A DNA stretch of 64,000 nt, from the NCBI GenBank assembly GCA_047967505.1, contig CM106538.1. One strand, 5' to 3'. Positions 1 to 11,320 of this stretch are shown piece by piece. The notes below the pieces were generated by a model, which was given only the letters and a program-made list of their open reading frames with translations, had not been told where the DNA came from and made no database searches. Position 1 is the first letter of the stretch. Each line of letters begins with the position of its first letter. The translations under genes were made by a program, and so were the position numbers. This DNA is from Dipteris shenzhenensis (taxonomy: Eukaryota > Polypodiophyta > Polypodiopsida > Gleicheniales).

Positions 1-240
1 GATAATTTCGTTTAAAAAATCATTTCAATGCATGCATGCAAGAAATGCAAGATAATTTCGTAAAAATTTTGAAAAACTCCCCCCCCCTCCCCCCCTTTAA
101 GTGGAGGACCAAGGAAACCTAGTACCAGGTTGTGGTCCCAACTAGCCCCCCCATCCTATTCAGGATGCAAGACCAAGAACCACTTCCTTGACCAGGCTCC
201 TTGGCCAAGAGATGGAGAGAGGAGGATTTTTACCTCTCCT
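1..240. other. spacer with C-rich tract and short direct repeat
   Basis: GATAATTTCGT occurs at position 1 and again near 50, and a C-rich run lies at about 79-97. No supported gene. Confidence 0.5.
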
Positions 241-264
241 CGGTGCACTGTTAGTGGACAATCA

Positions 265-545
265 CACCGGCGGTTAGCATATATCTTCGGGTGCGATAGT
301 ACTACCGCCGGTAGTTGAAATATAACTGTCGGTAGAAGTTCTACCACCGACAGTAAAAGTATGGATACCGCCGGTTGTACTAGTGCTACCATCAATTATA
401 CTTCAACTACCGGCGGTAATAAAAGTACCGCCAATATGGCCACAATTACCACTAGTAATAATGTGTCATTTTACTGGCGGTATTATTACCACTACCGCTG
501 GTAGCTAGATACCACTGGTAGTATTACTGTTACCACCGATATGTA
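265..545. repeat. fold-back element rich in TACCGCCGGTA motifs
   Basis: The stretch holds many copies of the near-palindrome ACTACCGCCGGTAGT in both orientations. The arm at 301-324 (ACTACCGCCGGTAGTTGAAA and onward) pairs with 397-420 (ending CTTCAACTACCGGCGGTAAT). A smaller hairpin, 324-353, is nested inside. Related motifs continue to about 540. This resembles sub-terminal repeats of a DNA transposon or a MITE; no transposase is nearby. A related hairpin lies at 35.01-35.14 kb. Confidence 0.6.
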
Positions 546-2284
546 TCTGGTTTTCAGGTCAAGGCCACCTAATAGCGCAAAGCCGTGATTGGAAATCGTG
601 AATGCATGAAATACGTCATTACGACATGTAATCACAAGAAAATTCACGTGATTACGTGAATATGAAATCCTTGGAATAGATGAAAGGCTAAGGAAAGGTA
701 AAGACAAATAACATGTGAGAAAATAGATTCTTAAAAGATGCCCTTGGGTTCCAACTAGCATAAGAGACCAATGAACAATTCTCGAAGCTTCAAGAGGGGA
801 AGCCTAAGGCTACCAAGATCGCTTGGTAGTAGGTGACTAGAAATTGTGACTCCCATGTCTTAGAGAAAACATGGATTGAGCTATGAAAGTGGGTACATGC
901 CTTTTGAGCCACATAAAGTAGCTAAGGTGTCCTTATTAGAATAGTTGTAGGACAATTGCCGATGGTATGTCCAAATGCAAAGTCACAGGTTTCATTAATG
1001 AAGTATGTGGATGGCAAAAGGTAACTCCCTCATGAAGTTTTTACTTCTGGGACAAGGTTAAGGAGGATCTATTGGCCATGACCAATGATGCCTAGCAAAA
1101 TGCCCAGCAAAGAGGTGGCTTGCCCTTTTACACCATAAAAGATGTTTCTAAAACAAAAAAAAGACTTTGCTTGGAGATTGGACCCTCCTTGGTACCACAT
1201 AATTGCAAAGGTTGTGGCATTGAGAGTTGAATTCAATCTTCCAAACTTGTTTAAGGGGTAGCATCATGGATTTATGTACAAAAGGAACTTTTTTGGTGTA
1301 CTTATACCAAAATCTAGATGTTGAGTGAAGGCAGTTTACGATAGGGACTAATGGAAGTTCATATGGCATGTCTTGTGTAGAATGGGGCTTGGACAACACT
1401 TAAAAATGTGGTGAGCAGTGTTTTTTGCTTGTCACAAAATATGGGAAATGATCTGCCATGTAGGGGAGACCAATGTAAATGTGTAGATGCATATGCTAGC
1501 ATTTTACACAAGCATGCAAGATTTGAAAAGTTTCATACGTACTAATTGGGTACTTACTAATTGGGTGAACAATTTCCCAATGCTTCCTCTCCTTTAGAAA
1601 GGAAAGGACAGAAGGCATTCCCCCATGATGCACGATGCCTTAGGTTGCAAATATGGAAAGATATAGGTTTTTACTCATCACTTTTGAAATTATTCAAGTT
1701 GGAGCTTTGTAGTATTGTTTTTGTATTTCATCGAAAGAGTCCATATTGATGCAATGGATTGTAGTTCATCAACACATCTCTTGAAACTTTCAGGTCACCC
1801 TACTCAACATAAACACCACATCTTGACATTACAAATAAGAGGGTGCATATATAGACATTATTATGTTGCAGTGTATGTAATCAACATCTTCAATAACTTA
1901 GACTCTCAAAGTAGCAGATAAATACTTGACAACATTAATGTTATTCTATGGGCTTCAATACCCTCTGCAATTTAGAATCTTTCATTTCATAAGTACTACA
2001 TTAGAAGGACAGAATCCATTCTTTATAAATTTATGTATACAAACAAGCAAGGGGTGTTCTTGAGGGAACCCTTTCACTAATACCCAGATTTTTGGCCCGC
2101 CCTAGGGGGAAGGCTATAGTAAAGGACTCCCCCTCTCAAGAAAGGAAAATTCCACGCTTTTGAAATTAGGGAATTGCTTTTTGATTATTGGTTGTTTGTA
2201 TGACTCGTTTGGATTAATCCTCACCACTAGAGTCGAAGAATTTGGCAAAAATCGAAATACAATTGAAAGTGGGCAATTAACTAC
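546..2284. other. intergenic spacer downstream of C4H
   Basis: Only short frames without recognisable motifs on either strand. The part nearest the C4H stop codon, below 2285, should hold that gene's 3' UTR and poly(A) region, but I could not place a signal confidently. Confidence 0.4.
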
Positions 2285-4018
2285 TCACTCAAGAGGCTTC
2301 ATCACAATTAGGGAATGGTTCTTGATATGGAGGCTGAATTGCCCGCCCTTCTCCGCAACATCCACTTTGTCTTGTCCAGGAGGTGGCAACAGCTCGAATG
2401 TCTGCACCATCCTGCCCAGCACGAGAGAGAGAATTGGCATGGCCAGAATTATGCCTGGGCAGCTCCTCCTCCCCACTCCAAAAGGCACAAACCTGAAATC
2501 GTTGCCATTAGCCTCAATATTCTTCTCCTCCTCCAAAAACCTCTCTGGCCTGAACACTTCCGGATCCTTCCACAGCTTGGGGTTGTTAGCAAGCCACCAG
2601 GCATTCACCAAAATCTTGCTCTCTGCAGGAATATCATACCCAGCAAGCTTAGCCTGGTTAAGGTTCATGTGAGGCACCAGCAAAGGAATGGCCATGTGGT
2701 ATCGCATTGTCTCCTTGACAACAGCCTGTAAATAAGGCAGCTTGGTGGTCTCTGGTTCTGTCACTAGCACTCCACGACCAAGGACTGTATCAAGCTCGTA
2801 CCTCAGTTTCCGTTGTACATCAGGATTGTTGACTAGCTCGGCGATACCCCACTCGATGGACCATAGCGTGGTCTCGATGGCTGTGGCACCAAAAAACACA
2901 GGTTCAGCAAATGTTCGATCCAGAAGGAATCACTCTTCAGACAGAAATGAGTTGTCTTAGAGGGAAGCAAGTACCAGCAACGTTGATGTTTTCGATGATG
3001 TATAGGACGTTATCTTCGTTGATCTCTCCTTTTGCCTCTGCTTCCAGGATGTGGTCGATAGCGCACTTTTCTTCGTTACTCTTCGTCCTCTTGTTGCTGA
3101 GAAGCTTTCTGTGACGGACGCAAATCAGGTTAGACCAAAATCAGGTTAGCTCCTGGGACAGACGATAGCTTCTTTAATATTGAGAAGCGGTGCAAGTATG
3201 CAGTCAAACACGAGAGATTCTCACTTGTGCTCGTCTAGGAAAGCGTCCTTGAAGACTTGCAATCGTTTATCCTTGACTTCTTGACAACGCTTAAGGTAAT
3301 TCTTCAGCAACGGCCTGAGAACGGGGATAAAATCACCATAATTATACTCGAAACTTTGTGCCAAACGACTACGCTCGTTGTTGAGAGCCCTGAGCTTGAG
3401 GAAAAGAGGGTCGTCCACGCTCTCGAATCTCCTGTCAAAGAGCATCCGGTACATGTTGTTGTACATGAGCAATTGCAGCCTGTGCCGAAGGACGATTCCA
3501 GTGGAAGCCGAGTCCTTGTGGACTTTCACATCCTCGATGACTTTGTCGATCTCTGCTTCCCAGCCCCCTCTGTATTGTTGCACCACCTTGTTGGTGAAGA
3601 AGGGGACGGTCATGATTCTCCTCATGCGCCTCCAGTGATCACCATAAACGGTGAAGACCATGTCTTGGCCCTTGCCGGTGAAGATATCAAAGACGACATT
3701 CCGGGTGCGAGATCCGAACTCGACGCCCTGGGTGTGGAGGACCTCCTTGGCGAGCTCAGGAGAGGAGACAACGACGAGGTTGCGCTGGCCCATGCGGAGG
3801 AGGAAGAGGTCGCCATATTTCTGGCCGAGCTCAGCGAGGTTGCGGTGGTTGAGGTCGTCGCCGACCTGGAGCCAATTGCCAAAGATGGGGAGGGAGAGGG
3901 GGCCGGGGGGAAGCTTGAGCTTGCGGGAAGAGAGCTTGAAGGCGAGAAGGGTGAGGGCGAGGATGGCGAGGAGGGAAAGGAGGGTAGATTCGAGGGAGAG
4001 GGGGGGTAGGAAATCCAT
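2285..4018 (-). CDS. C4H: trans-cinnamate 4-hydroxylase (cytochrome P450 CYP73A), 3 exons
   Basis: Converts trans-cinnamate to p-coumarate with NADPH and cytochrome P450 reductase on the ER membrane, the second step of the phenylpropanoid pathway to lignin and flavonoids. I read exon 1 as 4018-3225, exon 2 as 3108-2975 (134 nt) and exon 3 as 2880-2285, with GT-AG introns of 116 and 94 bp. The joined frame is 507 codons plus stop, close to the usual ~505. Seen: N-terminal hydrophobic anchor, proline hinge [14 protein letters not shown], the C4H signature around [21 protein letters not shown]-helix AAIETTLWS across the exon 2/3 junction, KETMRYH (ExxR), PERF, and heme loop [11 protein letters not shown] with its cysteine. 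The ATG at 4018 was chosen over an upstream non-ATG extension because it gives the family's N-terminus and lies 106 nt below a TATA box. No frame damage is visible. Confidence 0.96.
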
Positions 4019-4123
4019 GGAGAGGGCAGCAGAGATGGTGTGTATCAATCAAAGGTGCTTGATGGTACTAGAGAAGGAGATGGTAGTAGAAATGTGCTTG
4101 AAGTGTGGAAGATAAGCGTGCGT

Positions 4124-4136
4124 CTATTTATATATA
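4124..4136 (-). promoter_or_regulatory. TATA box of C4H
   Basis: On the minus strand this reads TATATATAAATAG, a strong plant TATA box. It lies about 106 nt upstream of the C4H start codon, so transcription would begin near 4095 with a 5' leader of roughly 80 nt. Position and match are seen; function is inferred. Confidence 0.7.
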
Positions 4137-4347
4137 GAATTCTCGAATTTATTATTAGAGACGTTGACTGGTCTTTCGCCTCCTCTCGTACAGGGCTTTT
4201 GACTTATTCAAGGGATTGGACTCGGTCAACCTTCTCGCTTAGAATGCAGTGTGCGCCTCCTTTTACAAGCTATGTGCTATTCCTGCAGGCTGCCAATCTT
4301 AATTCAGTCTTAATTAATTAATCACTCTCATACTCCTCACTTAATTA

Positions 4348-4355
4348 ACCTAACC
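4348..4355 (+). promoter_or_regulatory. AC-III-like MYB element upstream of C4H
   Basis: ACCTAACC matches the AC-III type element bound by R2R3-MYB regulators in PAL, C4H and 4CL promoters. It sits about 330 bp upstream of the C4H ATG, in reverse orientation to the gene. A single 8-bp match can arise by chance. The C-rich stretch at about 4541-4562 (minus strand CCACCCACC) is a weaker look-alike. Confidence 0.35.
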
Positions 4356-5040
4356 ATTTCACCCTCCTCCCTCTTGGCTCCTGCCTCCATTGCGGCTCTC
4401 TGTCATATCCACTCCCTCCCATCAGAGACCCCTTCCCTCATAGCTCTCGCTCTCTCAGCCACTCCCTCCCTCATAGCTATCCCTCTCCCCTCAACACCTA
4501 CACTCCTTATAGCTCTAACTCTCTCCCCTCTCCTGCATATACCCGTTGGGGGTGGGTGGCTACAAACTTCTCGAATCACTGGGGCCCATCAAAGCTTCCC
4601 AATGGAATAATCGACGCGCGACATTGCTAAGCCTACATTAATCGAAACATTGCCTCACAACTTACCTTAATCAGACATCGGCGCCCCCCCTTGCAAAAAC
4701 AAATGAATTAATATAACACAAATTGAAACTGGAGGGCCCTATTGACCTTGTGCTAGTTGAGCGCTTCATGCCCATGGTTTTTAGTTAGTGGTTTTACAAA
4801 GCTCACTAGGTCATGGTTTTGAGAGCGAGGTCACATTGCAAATGACAAACATGATGATATTTAACATTTAATTTCCCATATAAAGCCTTTTCCCACCCTG
4901 TCATAAGGGCTTTATCATTAGTTCTCATGTATATTATAAAATTACTCATTTTTTCCCTAATCTATCTTAGCTTGCAGATAATCCAGTATGTCTCGTAAAA
5001 ACATTACAGCTAATTTCATATTTTAAAACCATCAATATAT

Positions 5041-5240
5041 GATGGAATCACCCATAATACTAACCATCTAGCCTAGCAAAACACAAGTCTAACATCCCAA
5101 ACTACACCACGCAAAGCATCAACTAGAATCCATGCCACGTCTGATGTGATCTTACATGACTATAGCTTAAAATAATATCCATGCCATGACTATAGCTTAA
5201 AATAATATCCTTAGCAAGTGATTAAGAAATATAATGTAGC
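5041..5240. repeat. dispersed repeat, copy 1 (partner at about 7.27-7.52 kb)
   Basis: Phrases such as AATCACCCATAATACTAACC, CATCTAGCCTAGCAAAACA and GACTATAGCTTAAAATAATA recur in diverged form near 7266-7520 in the same order, so the two regions are copies of one unidentified repeat. Inside this copy a ~33-bp block containing GACTATAGCTTAAAATAATA is tandemly duplicated at about 5159-5212. Confidence 0.5.
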
Positions 5241-7265
5241 ATCCCTCTTGCTTGGATTGCAAACTGACCTGAGTTGTGTATTTGACTTAATGAGTCAATG
5301 AGTAGGCATGTGAAGAATCTCTTAGATATTCATCAAGTATCATCGTCAGATGGTCAAACAATATCTTTTAGAGATCTTAACCTTTTATTAATCAAGACAT
5401 AATGAACAAGAGATTATTATTGATCTCATCCAGTACAACTAAAATCTATTATTTGACGTTGATTCATGGTAACTTGATGTTAATTTGGTACAGGTTTTGA
5501 TTATTGTATTTGCCAAATTCCTCAACATTTACACCGTCTAGTATGAGTATGGCATTGACAAATAATAACAAATACAATACTTGATTCTTTAAGTCTTTTT
5601 CTTATATTGTGAGTAGTAATAATCGACAAATACTAATCGATTGCCAACTAAAAATATGCATATACATCATTGCCTAACACATTCCAAAGTTTGTGATCAT
5701 TAACTTAATTCTTTGGTAGCTGATAAGGATCCAATATGTATATTCTTCAACTGCTGTAAGAATATACATATCTTGTTGTTTACATAGTCAATGAGAAGTG
5801 AGCGTAGATCACTGATAAGGATCATTACAAAGAAAAATCTTCTCCATGGAAGGCCAAGCTTCATCAATGTATTGGATGGTAGAATGAATGAGTCCATTTG
5901 TTTGAATAGTATTCACATGTGCTTGCAAAATTTCATCTCTTATGTACTCTAAATGTATTGTTGTCTGAGAACATGTTGCATAATTGCCATCACTTCAGCT
6001 GAATACACTTGTTGTGGCTTGTCCTATATGCTATTCAATAAATCCGATTCTCAGGTGCTCAATCACCCATCCCCCTCGATCATATGGCCCATCTTACTGA
6101 TCCAATGGGCATGTCCTATTGAGCTAGTTATGCTTTGGTGGTTAGGTTCCTCTAATCTGTGTATTCTTTACAACTACAAATGCCAAAATGTATTTGAAGA
6201 GGTTTAGTGTACAGGGATCATCCCCCTACTATCTGAGTACCTACAGCTTGCAACCTAGCTTCTATCTACCATTATGCAAAAGTTTAGTGCCTTTCATTGC
6301 TGCCAAATTTAATTGGCAATGAAGCTAAGAAATACCCTTTGACAATCTAAGTGCAACCTCATCATCCAATGTGCATGCTGCTATAATATGGATAATTAAT
6401 AAGAAAAGACACGGTGCATACGATAGTCCCTACAAGATCTAAACTAGAGTTAGTAAACCTTGATGATGCGGTTTGCTAAAGGCATGTTGTAGGAGAAAAG
6501 ATATACAAAAGGAGGCAGACGATTTGTGAGCTGAGCTATTAGTAGAGGTAGTTCACAAGTTTGCACATGGGAAGAGAGTAAAATAGAGGCTCTTTTGGAA
6601 GAAGCCTTTGTTGCATGGATTAATTGGGAGGCCCCTTTTGTTTGCTGGGACTCCTTTAGCTTTGCACCTTTTTCAAGGATCTTCATGAATCTTGGGCCAA
6701 ATCCTTGGTCAATCTCTTGTAGATCACCTTTCCTCAAGTAGCATACCAAATCTTTGGTACCAATGTTTTGAAAACAGAAAAGATCGACCATGCCACAAAT
6801 TCATGAATTAAGAAGATCATAGAAACCATATACAAAAGAGTCAAAGGAAAACTAGGAAAGGGAGAACAAGAGAGATAAAGAGCCTTAGCAAGGGGTCCAA
6901 TCCACCCTTCCTTTAGATGGCAGCCCTTGCTTCCCATCTAAAGTATTTATAATTGTATATTCCAAAAACATAGCGAGCCAATAATGTTACATAAAAAAGC
7001 ACCCTTGCCCACAATTAAAGGGATTGCTCAACAAATCTTCAAGGCTTAATACGTCCTCATCAAAATTAATAAAATAAAATAGTCCATGGCTTTGATCATA
7101 CATTATTTTACAATATTGGCCCATGGACTTCAATGCTTTGATAAACCCCTATCGGCTTCACCATATCCATTCCTTGTTACACATCTCATCATTTATACTC
7201 TACACATATTACATCCAATTGCAATACCACCACTGACATTATCAAACTTAGTATTAACATGAACT
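5241..7265. other. AT-rich intergenic spacer
   Basis: No gene that I can support. Short minus-strand frames around 6450-6937 lack family motifs and overlap each other, so they are not called. Confidence 0.4.
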
Positions 7266-7520
7266 CACCCACAATACTAATCATCTAGCCTGGTAAAACA
7301 TAGGAATCACCCATAACACTAGCCGCATAGCTTGGCAAAACATGGATCTAGCTAGGCATCCTTAACAAAACCACACAAAAGCATCCACTAGAGCCCGTGC
7401 CATGTTTAGTGCAATCATATGGAATATTTTTCCATAGTCAACATGACTATAAATAATAATAATATCCTTAGGACATGATGTAAGAAATATAATTTCTATA
7501 ACATCCAAGCTAAATAAGCA
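7266..7520. repeat. dispersed repeat, copy 2
   Basis: Diverged direct copy of the 5041-5240 repeat, including CACAATACTAATCATCTAGC, TGACTATAAATAATAATAAT and AAGAAATATAATTTCTATAA. No terminal inverted repeats or coding capacity were recognised. Confidence 0.45.
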
Positions 7521-8146
7521 AGACACTAGATCAAACCTAAAAATCTTCAATGAAAAAGAATTTAACAACCTATCATACCAACCCAAGTATCTCTATGACC
7601 CAACGGGACCATTACAAAAAAATTAGCCTAAAAAAGGGGCCCTTTGGAGAATTACTAAAATATTTGAGGCTTGGATAAGGGAATATGGTATCCATGAAGG
7701 AGATTATGCCATGTGGACTTCTCTATAACAGAGGCTCCGCAAATCTAGGGGAAATTTCAGTTTTTTTTCAAAATACCCCAAAAAACATCATTGGTGCTTC
7801 ACAATGCAAAATTATCTTTAACAGGCCTCCTTGTTTTCCTCCCATGGAAAACTATCCCCTAGCTAGAACTTTGCTCACGTTTTCCATTTTGTTCAACCAT
7901 TTGGCCCAAACTTTGACTTCCTAACTAACTCTTTCACTATCATTTCAAACATTCATTCTCGCCACTTTCTAGTAGCTGGTTTCAAAATTTCTTCATTCCA
8001 CTCTTGATTAGTCATTCTCTCTCCTCTTTGCTCACGTTTTTGTTCCACATTCGAAAATCTCTTAGAGAAATTTCTGCCAAAGCTATGTTCATCACTCTTC
8101 TCTTCCATTCATTCTCTACTTATTTCACTTTCCCTTAGAAACCAAA

Positions 8147-8350
8147 GTTGCGACCTAAATCTGCTTGGAAGGAGTGAGAAAAATGGGTGTTCTCTCATTT
8201 TCAGTTCTTTCCCTACCTTTTTGGAGTATAGAGAGTCAACTCCAGAAGTTGCGACCTGAATCTGCTTGGAAGGAGTGAGAAAAATAGGTGTTCTATCATT
8301 TTTCAGCTCTTTCTCTACCTTTTTAGAGTATAGAGAGTCAACTCCAAAAG
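8147..8350. repeat. tandem duplication, ~101-bp unit, two copies
   Basis: GTTGCGACCTAAATCTGCTT at 8147 recurs as GTTGCGACCTGAATCTGCTT at 8248. The rest of the unit (TTTTTGGAGTATAGAGAGTC and so on) is also repeated with few changes, so the duplication is fairly recent. Confidence 0.8.
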
Positions 8351-8533
8351 AAGGAACACATCCTTTCCAAGTAATGAAGTGATTTCACCTTGAATGTTTT
8401 GTCTATATTAAGTAGATTCATTTTTGTATCACACTTTGTTTATATGTTTGTTACAAAAGGTGGGGAAGAGGGAGGGATTGAGGTAGATGATATTTAAAAC
8501 TACAAGACTATTTTTGACATTCTTTTCTACATT

Positions 8534-8536
<3 letters not shown>

Positions 8537-8600
<64 letters not shown>
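8537..8600. repeat. (GA)n microsatellite
   Basis: About 30 uninterrupted GA units, followed by a flank (ATATTTTGAACTACTATGTT) that recurs after the next GA tract. The Arg-Glu frame it encodes is an artefact of the dinucleotide repeat. Confidence 0.95.
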
Positions 8601-8711
8601 TTTGAACTACTATGTTTTTCTCTGTTTGAGGGGATGAGTGAGGGAGAGAGACAAAAAATAGTCGTTTGTTTCTTCATTAGTATAGGAGGGATAGATAGAG
8701 GAAGGGGGGGG

Positions 8712-8716
<5 letters not shown>

Positions 8717-8754
<38 letters not shown>
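8717..8754. repeat. (GA)n microsatellite, second tract
   Basis: A second GA tract preceded by a G run. The sequence after it (TATTTTGAACTGCTATGTTC, TTTGAGGGGATGATTGAGGG) duplicates the flank of the first tract at about 8596-8650, so microsatellite and flank were duplicated together with a period of about 160 bp. Confidence 0.9.
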
Positions 8755-8757
<3 letters not shown>

Positions 8758-9105
8758 ATTTTGAACTGCTATGTTCTCTTCCGTTTGAGGGGATGATTGA
8801 GGGAGAGAGACAGATTCTATTTCAAATTGCTAAGTTTTAGAAGTATTTGAGAAAGAAGGAAGAAAAAGATATCCTAATCAAAGAGTTTTGGGAGAAAGAG
8901 AGAGAGTGATATGATCTTGATAATGTTTTCTTTGTTTGTGGAGAAATAGAGCAAGAAGAGAGCATATCTTAAGCTAAGTATTTAAAAATAATTTCTTGTT
9001 TGTTTGTGTGAGGCGTACCTTGAAAGAGAAAGTGTGTGTGAGAGAGAAGTATTCTATGTTTTTTGAAATAATTTTTTGTTTTTTTGTGTGAGAGGTTTAG
9101 AAAAA

Positions 9106-9107
<2 letters not shown>

Positions 9108-9152
<45 letters not shown>
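9108..9152. repeat. (GA)n microsatellite, third tract
   Basis: Third GA tract in 600 bp, followed by impure GAAA/GAGA purine-rich sequence to about 9200. Confidence 0.9.
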
Positions 9153-9153
<1 letters not shown>

Positions 9154-9324
9154 GCAGAGAAAGAGAAAGAGAGGGATAGAGAAAGAGAGAAGAGAAGACA
9201 TAAATTTTGAGGGTTTATGGATGTAGAAAGAGGTAGAAAGAGCTAATTTTAGTCATACGGTACAGGGGTAAAAACTATGGAAGTAGAAAATGATAGATAT
9301 CGAAGTAGTTTATAGTCTATTGTA

Positions 9325-9585
9325 TTGAAGAATGTTAAGGATAAGCATGGGGAATGGATTCCTCAGCTCTACATGAAATATTCTTGGATGACAATGCAAC
9401 CCACTAATCATGGGTACTACAAAGTGGGTCGAAAGGATGCAATGGATATCTCCAAACATTGGAAGGGAAGGATCTTAGATTTTGAAATTTCTCACAGTAG
9501 TAACACAGTGACATGTATATATTCAACATGTCTTTACCCATGCAAACATATATGTGCATCCAAATGCAGGACTTCCATATCATAG
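9325..9585 (+). pseudogene. SWIM-like zinc-finger fragment, possibly MULE/FAR1-related
   Basis: An 86-codon frame with no ATG-supported full gene around it. The end reads SSNTVTCIYSTCLYPCKHIC; spaced cysteines followed by CKH resemble the SWIM zinc finger found in MULE transposases and FAR1/FHY3-type proteins. The upstream part has WIPQLYMKYSW and KHWKGRILDFEI. No DDE transposase core lies upstream, so this is a remnant at best. The family assignment is tentative. Confidence 0.3.
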
Positions 9586-9926
9586 GCCCAATTGTAAGTT
9601 GATCAAAGTGTACGAGTACTTCATTTGCATTTTAGAGTATTTGCGTTTATTTGGAGACTTTGAAACAACTTTCATATGCCTTGTATTTGTTTTATAGATT
9701 TATATCCATCTACTTACAAGAGTGGGAGCCTGCAACATGCATAATTGGGGTGTTGCATGTCCTCCATGTTGAGATCAGGAGTGTTTAGTATGAAGGCCAC
9801 ACACCATCAGAATTAAAAAAGGATGAGATCTTCTTCTATGACTCAATGGTCATTGTGCTAGATGAAGAAGGGCAATATGGTAGATTAGAATTTCTTCCCT
9901 TGCCTTCTTTTGATAGTCCATAATAA

Positions 9927-10265
9927 ATGCTTCGAAGCATGGAGATAAGTGAATCATATATAAATAGAATGTTTAATGATGTGAGAAATGCTATGAAGCC
10001 AACGACTGGTGAGGGTGAGGAATACCTTACCCTATTGGAAGTGATGGAAGAAATTTGTCTTCGAGATGATGAGGTGCTATGTCAGCTCTTGAATGGCACC
10101 TTTGATGATGTCATTGACTTTGATGCTCCAGTCAATCCAGCAATTGATGAGATTGCACGCTTTGATGACTCGAGCCTCACCAATTTGGAGGCAATCCAAC
10201 AAACACAAAAGGCAATCGAGGATGCCACACTAGAATACAACATGTCCGATGAGGAGAACTCATGA
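9927..10265 (+). CDS. hypothetical acidic protein fragment
   Basis: An ATG-initiated frame of 112 codons rich in Asp and Glu (for example LNGTFDDVIDFDAPVNPAID) ending in MSDEENS. Even composition and lack of repeats suggest past coding use, but I recognise no family. It lies 340 bp downstream of the SWIM-like fragment on the same strand and could be another exon of the same decayed gene, or unrelated. Confidence 0.3.
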   Translation: MLRSMEISESYINRMFNDVRNAMKPTTGEGEEYLTLLEVMEEICLRDDEVLCQLLNGTFDDVIDFDAPVNPAIDEIARFDDSSLTNLEAIQQTQKAIEDATLEYNMSDEENS

Positions 10266-10512
10266 ATTTGCAAAGGGAATTGTCTAGGGAGAGAGATGAA
10301 GAAACTGGCACCTCAAGCCAGCATGAAGTTCAAGACCAACCACAAAAGGGAGTCCAGTTGGACACTATAGCTAACACAGTCCACGATGAGGCAGAAAAGG
10401 TATGTAGCTTTGCCAGCTTCATCGTGTGATTCAATATCATCAGTATAATTCTAGGTTCCATTTTAGCAACAAAAATCCATGCTTTGTCTTCAACTGGTAA
10501 GGAATAAAAAAT

Positions 10513-10793
10513 AGGGTTTAGGGTTTAGCGTTCAAACCTCAACCAATTTTTTTTATTTTAAACCCAAGCTATCTTGTATGCCTAGGCAGGTGTATGGATT
10601 TTTAGCCCAAAATATGCCCTGGAAGCATGATATCCGACATCGTGCGACCAGGGTTTCAAAACAGGGCCCTGGTTGCACAACGTCGGATTTCATGCTTCCA
10701 CGGCATATATTGGGCTGAAAATTCATACACATGCAAGATAGCCTAGGTTTAAAAGGGAAAAAATTGGTTGGGGTTTGTACCCTAAATTGTACT
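10513..10793. repeat. large imperfect palindrome 1
   Basis: The left arm, about 10513-10655, pairs with the right arm, about 10662-10793. For example CAACCAATTTTTTTTATTTT pairs with AAAATTGGTTG, and GGAAGCATGATATCCGACAT pairs with GTCGGATTTCATGCTTCCA. The loop is only a few bases, centred on TTTCAAAACAG. The near-loop part contains GACATCGTGCGACCAGGG (10636-10653), which recurs inverted in palindrome 2. Transcription through it would give a long hairpin RNA. Confidence 0.8.
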
Positions 10794-10955
10794 TTTGATT
10801 CCTACACTTGAAATTGAATAAATTTGACTCTCCACTCCCATAACCCCCTCCCACTTGCCCCTGACACTCCATTTGTGGAAAAAATTAGGGCTATGGTTTC
10901 CTCACATAGGGAAAAAAACGCGATTATTGGTTTTATTCAGCCCATAGGGGATACA

Positions 10956-11242
10956 ATTAGGTTTAGGGTTTTCTCACAAAGGAAAATTTATCTATTAAAA
11001 CAATCATTTTTGGGAGGCCATTGAGACAAAAGTTACCATCTGCATGATTTTGATGCAAAAAAACCCTTGCAAACCCTAAATTCGACATTAGAGCCCACTA
11101 TAGGCCCTGGTCGCACGATGTCAGATTAGGGTTTACAAGGAGTTTTTTTGCATAAAAATCATGCACATGGTAACTTATGTCTCAATGGCCTCCCAGAAAT
11201 GATTGTTTTAATAGATTATTTTTCCTCTGTACACCTAATTCT
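10956..11242. repeat. large imperfect palindrome 2
   Basis: The left arm, about 10956-11090, pairs with about 11105-11242. For example CTATTAAAACAATCATTTTT pairs with AAATGATTGTTTTAATAGAT, and GGGAGGCCATTGAGACA pairs with TGTCTCAATGGCCTCCC. Its arm sequence differs from that of palindrome 1, yet CCCTGGTCGCACGATGTC (11105-11122) is the exact reverse complement of the core in palindrome 1. Confidence 0.8.
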
Positions 11243-11320
11243 TATTAATCCTTGAAAAATGATGTTTTCTTAATTTATATAATCGTGAATTATGGTTTAG
11301 GTTTTGATGTGATATGTTAG

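Noticed and set aside
3257-4009. 250-codon plus-strand frame (Glu/Val/Asp-rich) antisense to C4H exon 1
   Set aside because: It is the mirror of GC-rich C4H codons; the minus strand encodes all P450 motifs and proper splice sites.
6450-6937. Two overlapping minus-strand frames of 113 and 67 codons
   Set aside because: One has an ATG but neither shows a domain, splice context or neighbouring exon.
8429-8840. Frames encoding runs of Arg-Glu or Ser-Leu
   Set aside because: Produced entirely by the GA dinucleotide repeats.
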